A stretch of DNA of 64,000 bases. It comes from Bradyrhizobium sp. LTSP849. GTDB taxonomy: Bacteria; Pseudomonadota; Alphaproteobacteria; Rhizobiales; Xanthobacteraceae. The stretch covers positions 168,045 through 232,044 of the forward strand of contig NZ_JYMR01000055.1 of assembly GCF_000938255.1 (NCBI RefSeq), written 5' to 3'. The notes beneath the pieces are model-generated. The model was not told the DNA's origin. It saw only the letters and a list, made by a program, of their open reading frames with translations, and searched no databases. Position 1 is the first letter of the stretch. Every line of letters begins with the position of its first letter. Shown here one piece after another: positions 49,641-56,766 of this stretch. Made by a program: the position numbers and the translations under genes.

Positions 49641-50405
49641 TTAGCCCTGCGCCTTCTGGCCCCATTTTTCGAGGATCTTGTCGATGGTACCGTTGGCCTT
49701 CAGCTTGGCCAGCGAAGCATTGATCTTGCCGAGCAGCGCGGTCTCTCCCTTCCGCACGCCGATGCCGACCGAGCCGACGGTGACCGGCTTATAGCTGTCG
49801 ACGAGGCGCACCTCGGGGAAACCGCCCTGCTTCAGATTGTAGGCGAGGATCGGATAGTCGGCGAAGCCGGCCTTGAGGCGGCCGGTGTTCACATCGCGCA
49901 GGATGTCGGGGATGGTGTCGTAGGCCTTGACGTCGGCAAACAGGCCGGACTTCTTCAGCGCGTCGACGAAGGCGGTGCCGACCTGGGCACCGACCGTCTC
50001 GCCATTCAGATCTTCCTGCGTGGCGTAGGCCTTGGTGTCGGTCTTCGGCACCACGAGGCCTTCGCCATAGGTGTAGATGGGGTCGGAGAAGTCGATCACC
50101 TCTTTGCGCGGCGCCGTGATGAACATTGCAGCCGCGATGATGTCGATCTTGCTCGAGGTCAGCGACGGGATCAGCGCCGAGAACGCCATCGGCTCGATCT
50201 GCACGTTGAGGCCGGCGTCCTTGCCGATCTCGGTGACGAGATCGACCATGATGCCCTGGATCGTGTTGGTCTTGGTGTCGAGGAAGGTGAAGGGAATGCC
50301 TGTCGGCGTCGAGCCGACCTTCAGCACCTGCTGCGCCGAAGCCGGCACCACTGCGATAATCGCAAGCGCCGCGACTGCGGCCTGAACAAAACGCTTCAAC
50401 GCCAT
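49641..50405 (-). CDS. polar amino acid ABC transporter substrate-binding protein
   Basis: A 254-aa periplasmic binding protein of the solute-binding family 3. The signal peptide (K-R-F-V-Q-A-A-V-A-A-L-A-I-I-A ending A-S-A-Q) is followed by L-K-V-G-S-T-P-T-G-I-P-F and I-M-V-D-L-V-T-E-I near residue 50. These agree with histidine/glutamine/opine-binding proteins. The ATG at 50405 has GGGGAAT six bases upstream. It is the first gene of an operon (binding protein, permease, ATPase, PuuB-like oxidase), which points to uptake and oxidation of an amine or amino acid derivative. It is divergent from an XRE-cupin regulator with a repeated operator in between. Confidence 0.9.
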   Translation of the reverse strand: MALKRFVQAAVAALAIIAVVPASAQQVLKVGSTPTGIPFTFLDTKTNTIQGIMVDLVTEIGKDAGLNVQIEPMAFSALIPSLTSSKIDIIAAAMFITAPRKEVIDFSDPIYTYGEGLVVPKTDTKAYATQEDLNGETVGAQVGTAFVDALKKSGLFADVKAYDTIPDILRDVNTGRLKAGFADYPILAYNLKQGGFPEVRLVDSYKPVTVGSVGIGVRKGETALLGKINASLAKLKANGTIDKILEKWGQKAQG

Positions 50406-50490
50406 CGCATTCCCCTTTGGGTCCGGCCGATGGCGGCGCTCGCAGATGTCGTGATCGCAGACATTGCGGGCCGAGCCGTTTCGGCTTATT

Positions 50491-50554
50491 TTCACCAATA
50501 TGAAATTTTGGTCACACTTTCACGGACGATGCAAGCGGTTTTCATGCACATGAA
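50491..50554. promoter_or_regulatory. repeated TTCA-N6-TGAA operator in the divergent promoter region
   Basis: TTCACCAATATGAA (50491-50504) and TTCATGCACATGAA (50541-50554) share the 14-base pattern TTCA-N6-TGAA and lie exactly 50 bases apart. The second is almost a full palindrome. They sit between the amino acid ABC operon (start 50405) and the XRE-cupin gene (start 50569), the natural place for its operator. Confidence 0.55.
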
Positions 50555-50568
50555 GGAAGCGGTTTGAC

Positions 50569-51237
50569 GTGAGCGGTGGCAAAAGAATGCGCAAACCGGC
50601 CGCCGCAAAGGCGGTGAAGAAGGCCAAGGCTATCGCCAGGAAGGCTGCAAAGCCGGCGGAGCCTGCAATGGACCTCGCGGTCGGTCGTCGCATCCGCGAT
50701 CTCCGGCGTGTCAGGCAATTCTCGCTGGAGACGGTCGCCGCGCGCACGGACCTGTCGATCGGCTTCCTCAGCCAGATCGAGCGCGGCCTGTCGTCGCCGT
50801 CGCTGCGCGTGCTGGCGACGCTCTCCGACGTGCTCGGCGTCGGCATCGCCGCGCTGTTCGGTGCGAGCCCGAGCGCCGACGGCACGTCCGATCAGGTCGT
50901 GACGCGCGGGTTGCAACGTCCCGAACTGAAACTCTGGCGCACCGGCGTCTCAAAACAATTACTCAGCCCGGCAAGCGCCGACAACAAGCTCAATCTGTTC
51001 CTGGTGCATCTGGAGCCCGGCGGCTCCCCCGGCGACGAGCTCTACACCCATGACGGCGAGGAAGCCGGCCTCGTGCTCGAAGGCGAGATGATGCTGACGG
51101 TGGACAATGAGACGTGGTCGCTGAAGACGGGCGACAGCTTTCGGTTTGCAAGCCGCCGGCCGCACCGGTTTTCAAATCCGGCCGAGGATGCAAAGGCGGT
51201 GGTGCTGTGGGTGAATTGCGTGACGGGGGCGGGGTAG
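50569..51237 (+). CDS. XRE family regulator with C-terminal cupin domain
   Basis: A 222-aa regulator: a lysine- and alanine-rich N-terminal extension (residues 1-32), a helix-turn-helix (R-R-I-R-D-L-R-R-V-R, then V-A-A-R-T-D-L-S-I-G-F-L-S-Q-I-E near 65) and a cupin sensor domain from about 140 (H-D-G-E-E-A-G-L-V-L-E-G). This is the architecture of PuuR-like regulators, which sense amines or amino acids and repress catabolic operons. A GTG start at 50569 is used; the ATG at 50587 would shorten the basic tail. It probably controls the divergent ABC transporter/PuuB-like operon through the operator pair upstream. Confidence 0.85.
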   Translation: MSGGKRMRKPAAAKAVKKAKAIARKAAKPAEPAMDLAVGRRIRDLRRVRQFSLETVAARTDLSIGFLSQIERGLSSPSLRVLATLSDVLGVGIAALFGASPSADGTSDQVVTRGLQRPELKLWRTGVSKQLLSPASADNKLNLFLVHLEPGGSPGDELYTHDGEEAGLVLEGEMMLTVDNETWSLKTGDSFRFASRRPHRFSNPAEDAKAVVLWVNCVTGAG

Positions 51238-51249
51238 CACTCTCAGTCC

Positions 51250-51380
51250 CGTCATCCTGAGGTGCGAGCCTTGCGGCGCAATTGCGCCGCTGGGCGAGCC
51301 TCGAAGGATGCACGGCCGCGATACAGCCGGGCCGTCGCCCTTCGAGGGCCGCTGAAGAAGCGGCCACCTCAGGGTGACGG
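51250..51380. repeat. imperfect palindromic intergenic repeat
   Basis: CGTCATCCTGAGGTG (from 51250) is answered at 51366-51380 by CACCTCAGGGTGACGG. Between them lie the typical segments GCGAGCCTCGAAGGATG and CCCTTCGAGGGCCGCTGAAG. I recognise this as a dispersed element common in Bradyrhizobium intergenic regions. It fills the gap between the XRE-cupin and D-amino-acid dehydrogenase genes and might terminate transcription in both directions. Confidence 0.65.
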
Positions 51381-51408
51381 TGATGGAGTGGCCGGCGCGG
51401 AGAGATCT

Positions 51409-52674
51409 TCACCCGAACCGGTGTTCGTACCGATCCACCGTCAGCGCACTCACATCTACATCCGGCTTCTTGCCTGACAGCATGTCCGCAAGCACCCGTC
51501 CGGAGCCGCAGGACATGGTCCAGCCGAGCGTGCCGTGACCGGTGTTGAGGTGTAGATTGGCGTATTTGGTCGGGCCGATCACGGGCGGGCCGTCCGGCGT
51601 CATCGGGCGCAGGCCGCTCCAGAACGTCGCCTTGGCGAGATCGCCGCCGCGCGGGAACAGATCGGTCAGGGAGTGATCGAGCGTGGCGCGACGGGCGTCA
51701 TAGAGCTTGGTCGAGAAGCCGGAGATTTCGGCGGTGCCGCCGACGCGGATGCGATTGCCGAGACGGGTGATCGCGACCTTGTAGCTCTCGTCCATCACCG
51801 TCGATTCCGGCGCGCCGGAGGCGTCCTTGATCGGCACCGTGATCGAATAGCCCTTCACCGGATAGACCGGCAGCGAAATGCCGAGCGGCGCGACGAGCCG
51901 CGACGACCAGCTTCCGAGCGCGAGGACGTAAGCGTCTGCCTGCAACATGCCGGCGCTGGTTGCGACACCGCTGACGCGCGCGCCGTCGGCGACGATACGA
52001 TCGATGCCGGTGTTGAACACGAAGCGCACGCCGAGCGCCTCGGCATGCTTGGCCAGCGCCTGCGTGAACATGTGGCAGTCGCCGGTTTCGTCCTGCGGCA
52101 AACGCAGTCCGCCGGCGAATTTCTCCTTCACGCCCGCAAGCGCCGGCTCGACTGCGATGCAGCCCTCACGGCTCAGCACCTCGTAAGGCACGCCATATTG
52201 CTTGAGCACGGCGATGTCTTCGCCGGTGCCGTCGAGCTGGGCCTGGTAGCGGAACAGCTGGAGCGTGCCTTGCGAGCGCTCGTCATATTGAATGCCGATG
52301 TCGCGGCGCAGATCGCGCAGGCAATCACGGCTATACTCCGCGATCGGGATCATCCGGCTCTTATTGATCGCGTAGCGCGCGCTGGTGCAGTTGCGCAGCA
52401 TCTTGGTGAGCCAGACCCACATCACGGGATCGAGCTTCGGCCGGATCACCAGCGGGCCGTGCTTCATCAGAAGCCATTTGATCGCCTTCACCGGCACGCC
52501 GGGGCCGGCCCAGGGCGAGGAATAGCCGGGCGACACCTCGCCGGCATTGGCGAAAGAGGTCTCCAGCGCCGGCTCCGGCTGACGGTCGACGACTGTCACC
52601 TCATGGCCGGCACGCGCGAGGTAGTAGGCAGAGGTGACACCGATGACACCGCTGCCGAGGATCAGAACTTTCAC
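51409..52674 (-). CDS. dadA: D-amino-acid dehydrogenase (small subunit, DadA)
   Basis: A 421-aa membrane-associated flavoprotein. FAD binding is by V-L-I-L-G-S-G-V-I-G-V-T-S-A-Y-Y near the N-terminus. E-T-S-F-A-N-A-G-E-V-S-P-G-Y-S-S-P-W-A-G-P-G, read in two blocks, is the diagnostic DadA stretch near residues 38-59. The end has G-H-G-T-L-G-W-T-M-S-C-G-S-G near 382. It oxidises D-alanine and other D-amino acids to keto acids with release of ammonia and passes electrons to the respiratory chain. It lies close to the omega-aminotransferase gene on the same strand (70 bp), so both may be co-expressed. No alanine racemase (dadX) is next to it. Confidence 0.92.
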   Translation of the reverse strand: MKVLILGSGVIGVTSAYYLARAGHEVTVVDRQPEPALETSFANAGEVSPGYSSPWAGPGVPVKAIKWLLMKHGPLVIRPKLDPVMWVWLTKMLRNCTSARYAINKSRMIPIAEYSRDCLRDLRRDIGIQYDERSQGTLQLFRYQAQLDGTGEDIAVLKQYGVPYEVLSREGCIAVEPALAGVKEKFAGGLRLPQDETGDCHMFTQALAKHAEALGVRFVFNTGIDRIVADGARVSGVATSAGMLQADAYVLALGSWSSRLVAPLGISLPVYPVKGYSITVPIKDASGAPESTVMDESYKVAITRLGNRIRVGGTAEISGFSTKLYDARRATLDHSLTDLFPRGGDLAKATFWSGLRPMTPDGPPVIGPTKYANLHLNTGHGTLGWTMSCGSGRVLADMLSGKKPDVDVSALTVDRYEHRFG

Positions 52675-52744
52675 GCTTCGTCAAACTCCCGCGGCATCAC
52701 GCTCGCCGCTGCAAGAACAAACTCCGCAACGGCGAGAGCAATTA

Positions 52745-54073
52745 TCAGGCCACCCGCTTGATGGCGTCCCCGAGAATCGACACGATGTCGTCGATGTGGC
52801 TCTTCTCGACGATGAGGGGCGGCGACAGCGCGAAGGAATCGCCGCTCATGCGGAAGTACAGCCCGCGGTTGAAGCAGTCGACCATGACGTCGTAGCCACG
52901 CGCACCGACCGTGCCGTCACGCGACGACAGTTCGACCGCGCCCATCAGGCCGCAATTGCGGATATCGACGACGTTGGGCAAGCCCTTGAGCGAATGCAAC
53001 GCATCGCCCCAGTACTCGGCGATCGACGCACCGCGTGTGAGCAGACCCTCGTCCTTGTAGATGTCGAGCGTCGCGATGCCCGCGGCACAGGCGATCGGAT
53101 GCGCCGAATAGGTGTAGCCGTGGAACAGCTCCATCTGGTTCTCCGGGCCGACCATCAGGCCGTCGTGCACCTTACGGCTCGCAAACACTGCGCCGCAGGG
53201 CACTGTGCCGTTGGTGATGCCCTTGGCCGTCGTCATCAGGTCCGGCGTGACGCCGAAGAAGTTGGCGGCGAACGGCGTGCCGAGGCGGCCGAAGCCGGTG
53301 ATGACCTCGTCGAAGATCAGGAGGATGCCGTGTTTGTCGCAGATCTCGCGCAGACGCTTGAGATAACCCTTCGGCGGCGGCAGCACCGCGGTCGAACCCG
53401 GCACTGGTTCGACGATGACGGCAGCGATCGTCTCGGCACCATGCAAGGCCACCAGACGCTCGAGATCGTCGGCGAGCTCAGCGCCATGCTCGGGCTGATC
53501 CTTGGCGAAGGCGTTGCGGGTGAGATCATGGGTGTGGCGGATATGGTCGACGCCCGGAAGGAGGGTCGCGAAGGCGCGGCGGTTGGCGACCATGCCGCCG
53601 ACCGAGGTGCCGCCGAAGCCGACGCCGTGATAGCCGCGCTCGCGGCCGATCAGGCGGGTACGGGACGCCTGGCCGTTGGCGCGATGATAGGCGAGCGCGA
53701 TCTTCAGCGCGGTGTCGACCGACTCGGAGCCGGAGTTGGTGAAGAAGATGCGATCGAGTCCCTTCGGCGCGATCTCGGCGAGGCGCTCGGCGAAATCGAA
53801 CGCCAGCGGATGGCCCATCTGGAACGACGGCGCGAAATCCAGCGTCATCAGCTGCCGCTCAACTGCGGCGGCGATCTGCTTGCGACCGTGGCCGGCATTG
53901 ACGCACCAGAGGCCGGCGGAGCCGTCGATCACCTTGCGGCCGTCGACGGTGGTGTAATGCATGCCCTCGGCCGAGGAGAACAGGCGCGGCGCCTTCTTGA
54001 ACTGCCGGTTGGCCGTGAACGGCATCCAGAACGAATCGGTCTTGATGGTGTTCGGAATCTGATGAAGGGTCAC
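52745..54073 (-). CDS. class III aminotransferase (beta-alanine/omega-amino acid:pyruvate type)
   Basis: A 442-aa PLP enzyme. The catalytic lysine lies in M-T-T-A-K-G-I-T-N-G near residue 286; I-F-D-E-V-I-T-G-F-G-R-L-G near 255 supplies the cofactor aspartate, and N-S-G-S-E-S-V-D-T-A near 119 binds the phosphate. The W-M-P-F-T-A-N-R-Q-F-K start resembles beta-alanine:pyruvate transaminases, which deaminate omega-amino acids or diamines. The GTG at 54073 has AAGGAG eight bases upstream; the ATG at 54151 would add 26 residues. The gene is divergent from a second XRE-cupin regulator, which probably controls it. Confidence 0.88.
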   Translation of the reverse strand: MTLHQIPNTIKTDSFWMPFTANRQFKKAPRLFSSAEGMHYTTVDGRKVIDGSAGLWCVNAGHGRKQIAAAVERQLMTLDFAPSFQMGHPLAFDFAERLAEIAPKGLDRIFFTNSGSESVDTALKIALAYHRANGQASRTRLIGRERGYHGVGFGGTSVGGMVANRRAFATLLPGVDHIRHTHDLTRNAFAKDQPEHGAELADDLERLVALHGAETIAAVIVEPVPGSTAVLPPPKGYLKRLREICDKHGILLIFDEVITGFGRLGTPFAANFFGVTPDLMTTAKGITNGTVPCGAVFASRKVHDGLMVGPENQMELFHGYTYSAHPIACAAGIATLDIYKDEGLLTRGASIAEYWGDALHSLKGLPNVVDIRNCGLMGAVELSSRDGTVGARGYDVMVDCFNRGLYFRMSGDSFALSPPLIVEKSHIDDIVSILGDAIKRVA

Positions 54074-54222
54074 GGGCCACGCTCCTTTGCTGACGGAATA
54101 CCAGAGCCACGGCTTCGATAGCGCAACAAGTCCTTTTCTGGTGAGCTGCAAGCCATTGATTTAACTAGGGCTGCCGGTCCATATTTGCGCGATCCGCAAC
54201 ACCTGCAACAGGGACCAGGGGT

Positions 54223-54771
54223 ATGAGCGTCGATATCGGTGGACGGCTGCGATTCATCCGGGCGCGCCAGAAGCTGTCGCAGCGGGCGCTCGCCAAGCGC
54301 GCGGGCGTCACCAATTCGACGATTTCGCTGATCGAATCCAACCAGATGAACCCGTCGGTCGGCGCGCTCAAGCGCATCCTCGACGGCATCCCGATGGGGC
54401 TCGCCGAGTTCTTTGCGCTGGAGCCTGAGACACGGCGCAAGATCTTCTACCGGTCGGAGGAGCTGACCGAGGTCGGCAAGAAGCCGATCTCCTATCGCCA
54501 GATCGGCGACAATTTGTTCGGCCGCAACTTGCAGATTTTGAAGGAGCGTTACGAACCCGGCAGCGACACCGGGCGCGTGCACCTCGTCCATGACGGCGAG
54601 GAAGGCGGCATCGTGATCTCCGGTAAGCTCGAGGTCACCGTCGAGGACGAGCGCCGCATCCTCAATCCGGGCGATGCCTATTATTTCGAAAGCCGCCGAC
54701 CGCATCGCTTCCGCTGCGTTGGCGGCAAGCCCTGCGAAGTGATCTCGGCCTGCACGCCGCCGACGTTCTGA
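54223..54771 (+). CDS. XRE family regulator with cupin domain (PuuR-like)
   Basis: A 182-aa regulator with an N-terminal helix-turn-helix (R-L-R-F-I-R-A-R-Q-K-L-S-Q-R-A-L-A-K-R, then N-S-T-I-S-L-I-E-S-N near residue 38) and a cupin from about 105 (H-D-G-E-E-G-G-I-V-I-S-G). Its length and pattern are those of PuuR, the repressor of putrescine utilisation. It is divergent from the omega-aminotransferase gene, its likely target. A small inverted repeat, TTGCG-CGATC-CGCAA (54185-54199), lies just upstream of its start. Confidence 0.87.
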   Translation: MSVDIGGRLRFIRARQKLSQRALAKRAGVTNSTISLIESNQMNPSVGALKRILDGIPMGLAEFFALEPETRRKIFYRSEELTEVGKKPISYRQIGDNLFGRNLQILKERYEPGSDTGRVHLVHDGEEGGIVISGKLEVTVEDERRILNPGDAYYFESRRPHRFRCVGGKPCEVISACTPPTF

Positions 54772-54927
54772 AACGCGTCAAAATTATCCGGAATCCTACG
54801 GAGTGCCCCGGTGTCTTACGGAGCTAGAGGCATCTCAATTTTCGCAGCCCGATCCTCTATATCTTGCGAGCCGTAGCCGAGCAGCCTGGCGCTAAGGTTC
54901 CGCGGCCGCTTCGAAACAGAGCTCGCG

Positions 54928-55080
54928 ATGAAGACCACTCTTGCCAATGCAGAGGCCGCGCTCGACGAAGTTCAGCGCGATGCCCACAAGCTCCGCTCGC
55001 AAGAGCTGCGCGAGGCTATCGAAAAATGTATCGAAGAACAGAGGCAGCAGATCAAGGCGCTCCGCCGGATGATGAATTAA
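54928..55080 (+). CDS. small coiled-coil protein (50 aa)
   Basis: An ATG at 54928 opens a 50-aa frame ending in TAA at 55078. It starts M-K-T-T-L-A-N-A-E-A-A-L-D-E-V-Q and continues with heptad-like charged helix (H-K-L-R-S-Q-E-L-R-E-A-I-E-K), ending A-L-R-R-M-M-N. The composition is that of a single amphipathic helix or coiled coil. The ribosome-binding site is weak, so translation is uncertain. No family is recognised. It lies between the PuuR-like and the caspase-like genes. Confidence 0.45.
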   Translation: MKTTLANAEAALDEVQRDAHKLRSQELREAIEKCIEEQRQQIKALRRMMN

Positions 55081-55184
55081 CGCGGCTGCCGGACTGACAC
55101 CGGACGCGTTCCCGGCCACCTGAACCGAAGCGACGCCGTAGGCGACCAAGATCCAGAACGTCCCGCCCCGCGGAGTGCATCACC

Positions 55185-56753
55185 ATGGCGAGCCGTACCG
55201 GCATCATTGCGCGCCTGATCGGCGCGCTGCTCCTGCTATGCGTCGCCACCACAGCGCAGGCCGAGAAGCGCGTCGCGCTGGTGATCGGCAATTCCGCCTA
55301 CCAGACGGTGGCCAAGCTGCCCAATGCAGCGGCCGACGCCCGTCTGATGTCGGATACACTGCTCTCGCTCGGCTTCTTCGTGGTCGGCGGCGGTGCCCAG
55401 GTTGATATCGACAAGGCGGGCTTCGACCGTGCGCTGCAAACCTTCCGCCAGGAACTGATCGGTGCGGACGTGGCGCTGTTCTACTTTGCCGGCCACGGGG
55501 TCGAAACGCACGGCCTCAATTACATCGTGCCCGTCGATGCCCATCCGGCGGACGAAGGCGATGTCTTCGTGCAGGGGGTCGGCCTTGCCGGCGTGCTCGA
55601 TCAGATGGAGAAATCCGGCGCCAAGATCAATTTGATGCTGCTCGATGCCTGCCGCAACAATCCATTCGTCGGACATGGCCTTCGCAACGCTGCCGGCGGA
55701 CTGGCCCAGATGCAGGCCCCGCCGGGCACGCTCATTTCATTCGCCACACAGCCCCGCAGCGTGGCGCTCGACGGCGACAACGGTCACAGTCCCTATACAC
55801 GTGCCCTGGCTGACGCCATGCAGCACCAGGGCTACGGGCTGTTCAGGACTTTCAACGAGATGGGATTGGCGGTGGAGAAGGCTACCCACGGTCAACAATT
55901 GCCGTGGGTCGCTTCGTCGCCGATCGCAACCAGCTTCTACTTCGCCGGCAAACCTGTGCCGCCTGCGCCGATACAGGCTGCGCTAACGACGCCGACCGCC
56001 GTGTCGCCGGCGCCACTGCCAGACACGATGTCGCGTCGTGATCTGGTTACCGACTGCGATCGTCTCGCAGGCATGCCTGATGACGCACTTGGTGCTGCGG
56101 GCGTTCCGGGCGTCGCGTTCGAGAAGATCAAGGCGACTGAAGCCACCGCCGCCTGCAATGACGCCATGCAGCGCTATCCGGAGGTGGCGCGATTCGCCTA
56201 CGAGGCCGGCCGAGCCGCCACCGCCCGCAAGGACTATTCGGAAGCGCTTCGTTTGTACGGGAAGGCTGCGGACGCAGGCTATCCGACAGCGATGCACAAT
56301 ATCGGCGTGCTTTACGCGACCGGCGAAGGCGTCAAGAAGGACGACGCCGAGGCCGCGCGCTGGTACAAGAAAGCATCGGACGCCGGCGATCCCTTCGGCA
56401 TGCTGGAACTCGGCTGGCTCTACGCTTTCGGAGAAGGCAGCGCCAGGAATTGCCCCGAAGCCATCCGGCTCAACGAGGCCGCGGTCAAGGCCGGCGTCGC
56501 GGCGGCGATGAACAATCTCGGCTTGCTCTATGTCCGGGGTCGCTGTGTCGAGCGGGACTACGCGGCGGCGCGCCGGCTTTTCGAGCAGGGGGTTGCATTG
56601 AACGACGACGCCTCCTTGAACAGCCTTGGCTCGATGTACAACGAGGCCCAAGGCGTGCCGCGCAACGCACGGCTCGCCCGGGAATTGTTCGAGAGGTCAG
56701 CCGCGCAGGGCTATGCACTCGCCCGGCAGAACCTACGCAACATGCGCCGCTAG
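55185..56753 (+). CDS. caspase-like (peptidase C14) protein with SEL1 repeats
   Basis: A 522-aa exported protein. After a signal peptide (I-G-A-L-L-L-L-C-V-A-T-T-A-Q-A) residues 28-250 form a caspase fold with the catalytic histidine in Y-F-A-G-H-G-V-E near 105 and cysteine in L-L-D-A-C-R-N-N-P-F near 155. The C-terminal part (340-520) has four SEL1-type repeats (A-L-R-L-Y-G-K-A-A-D-A-G-Y-P-T-A, A-A-R-W-Y-K-K-A-S-D-A-G-D-P). It is a periplasmic or envelope cysteine peptidase with protein-binding repeats. Such proteins are widespread in rhizobia and poorly characterised; cleavage after basic residues would be expected by analogy with metacaspases. The C-terminus converges on the molybdenum hydroxylase operon. 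Confidence 0.85.
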   Translation: MASRTGIIARLIGALLLLCVATTAQAEKRVALVIGNSAYQTVAKLPNAAADARLMSDTLLSLGFFVVGGGAQVDIDKAGFDRALQTFRQELIGADVALFYFAGHGVETHGLNYIVPVDAHPADEGDVFVQGVGLAGVLDQMEKSGAKINLMLLDACRNNPFVGHGLRNAAGGLAQMQAPPGTLISFATQPRSVALDGDNGHSPYTRALADAMQHQGYGLFRTFNEMGLAVEKATHGQQLPWVASSPIATSFYFAGKPVPPAPIQAALTTPTAVSPAPLPDTMSRRDLVTDCDRLAGMPDDALGAAGVPGVAFEKIKATEATAACNDAMQRYPEVARFAYEAGRAATARKDYSEALRLYGKAADAGYPTAMHNIGVLYATGEGVKKDDAEAARWYKKASDAGDPFGMLELGWLYAFGEGSARNCPEAIRLNEAAVKAGVAAAMNNLGLLYVRGRCVERDYAAARRLFEQGVALNDDASLNSLGSMYNEAQGVPRNARLARELFERSAAQGYALARQNLRNMRR

Positions 56754-56766
56754 CGGCGCAGCCTCG

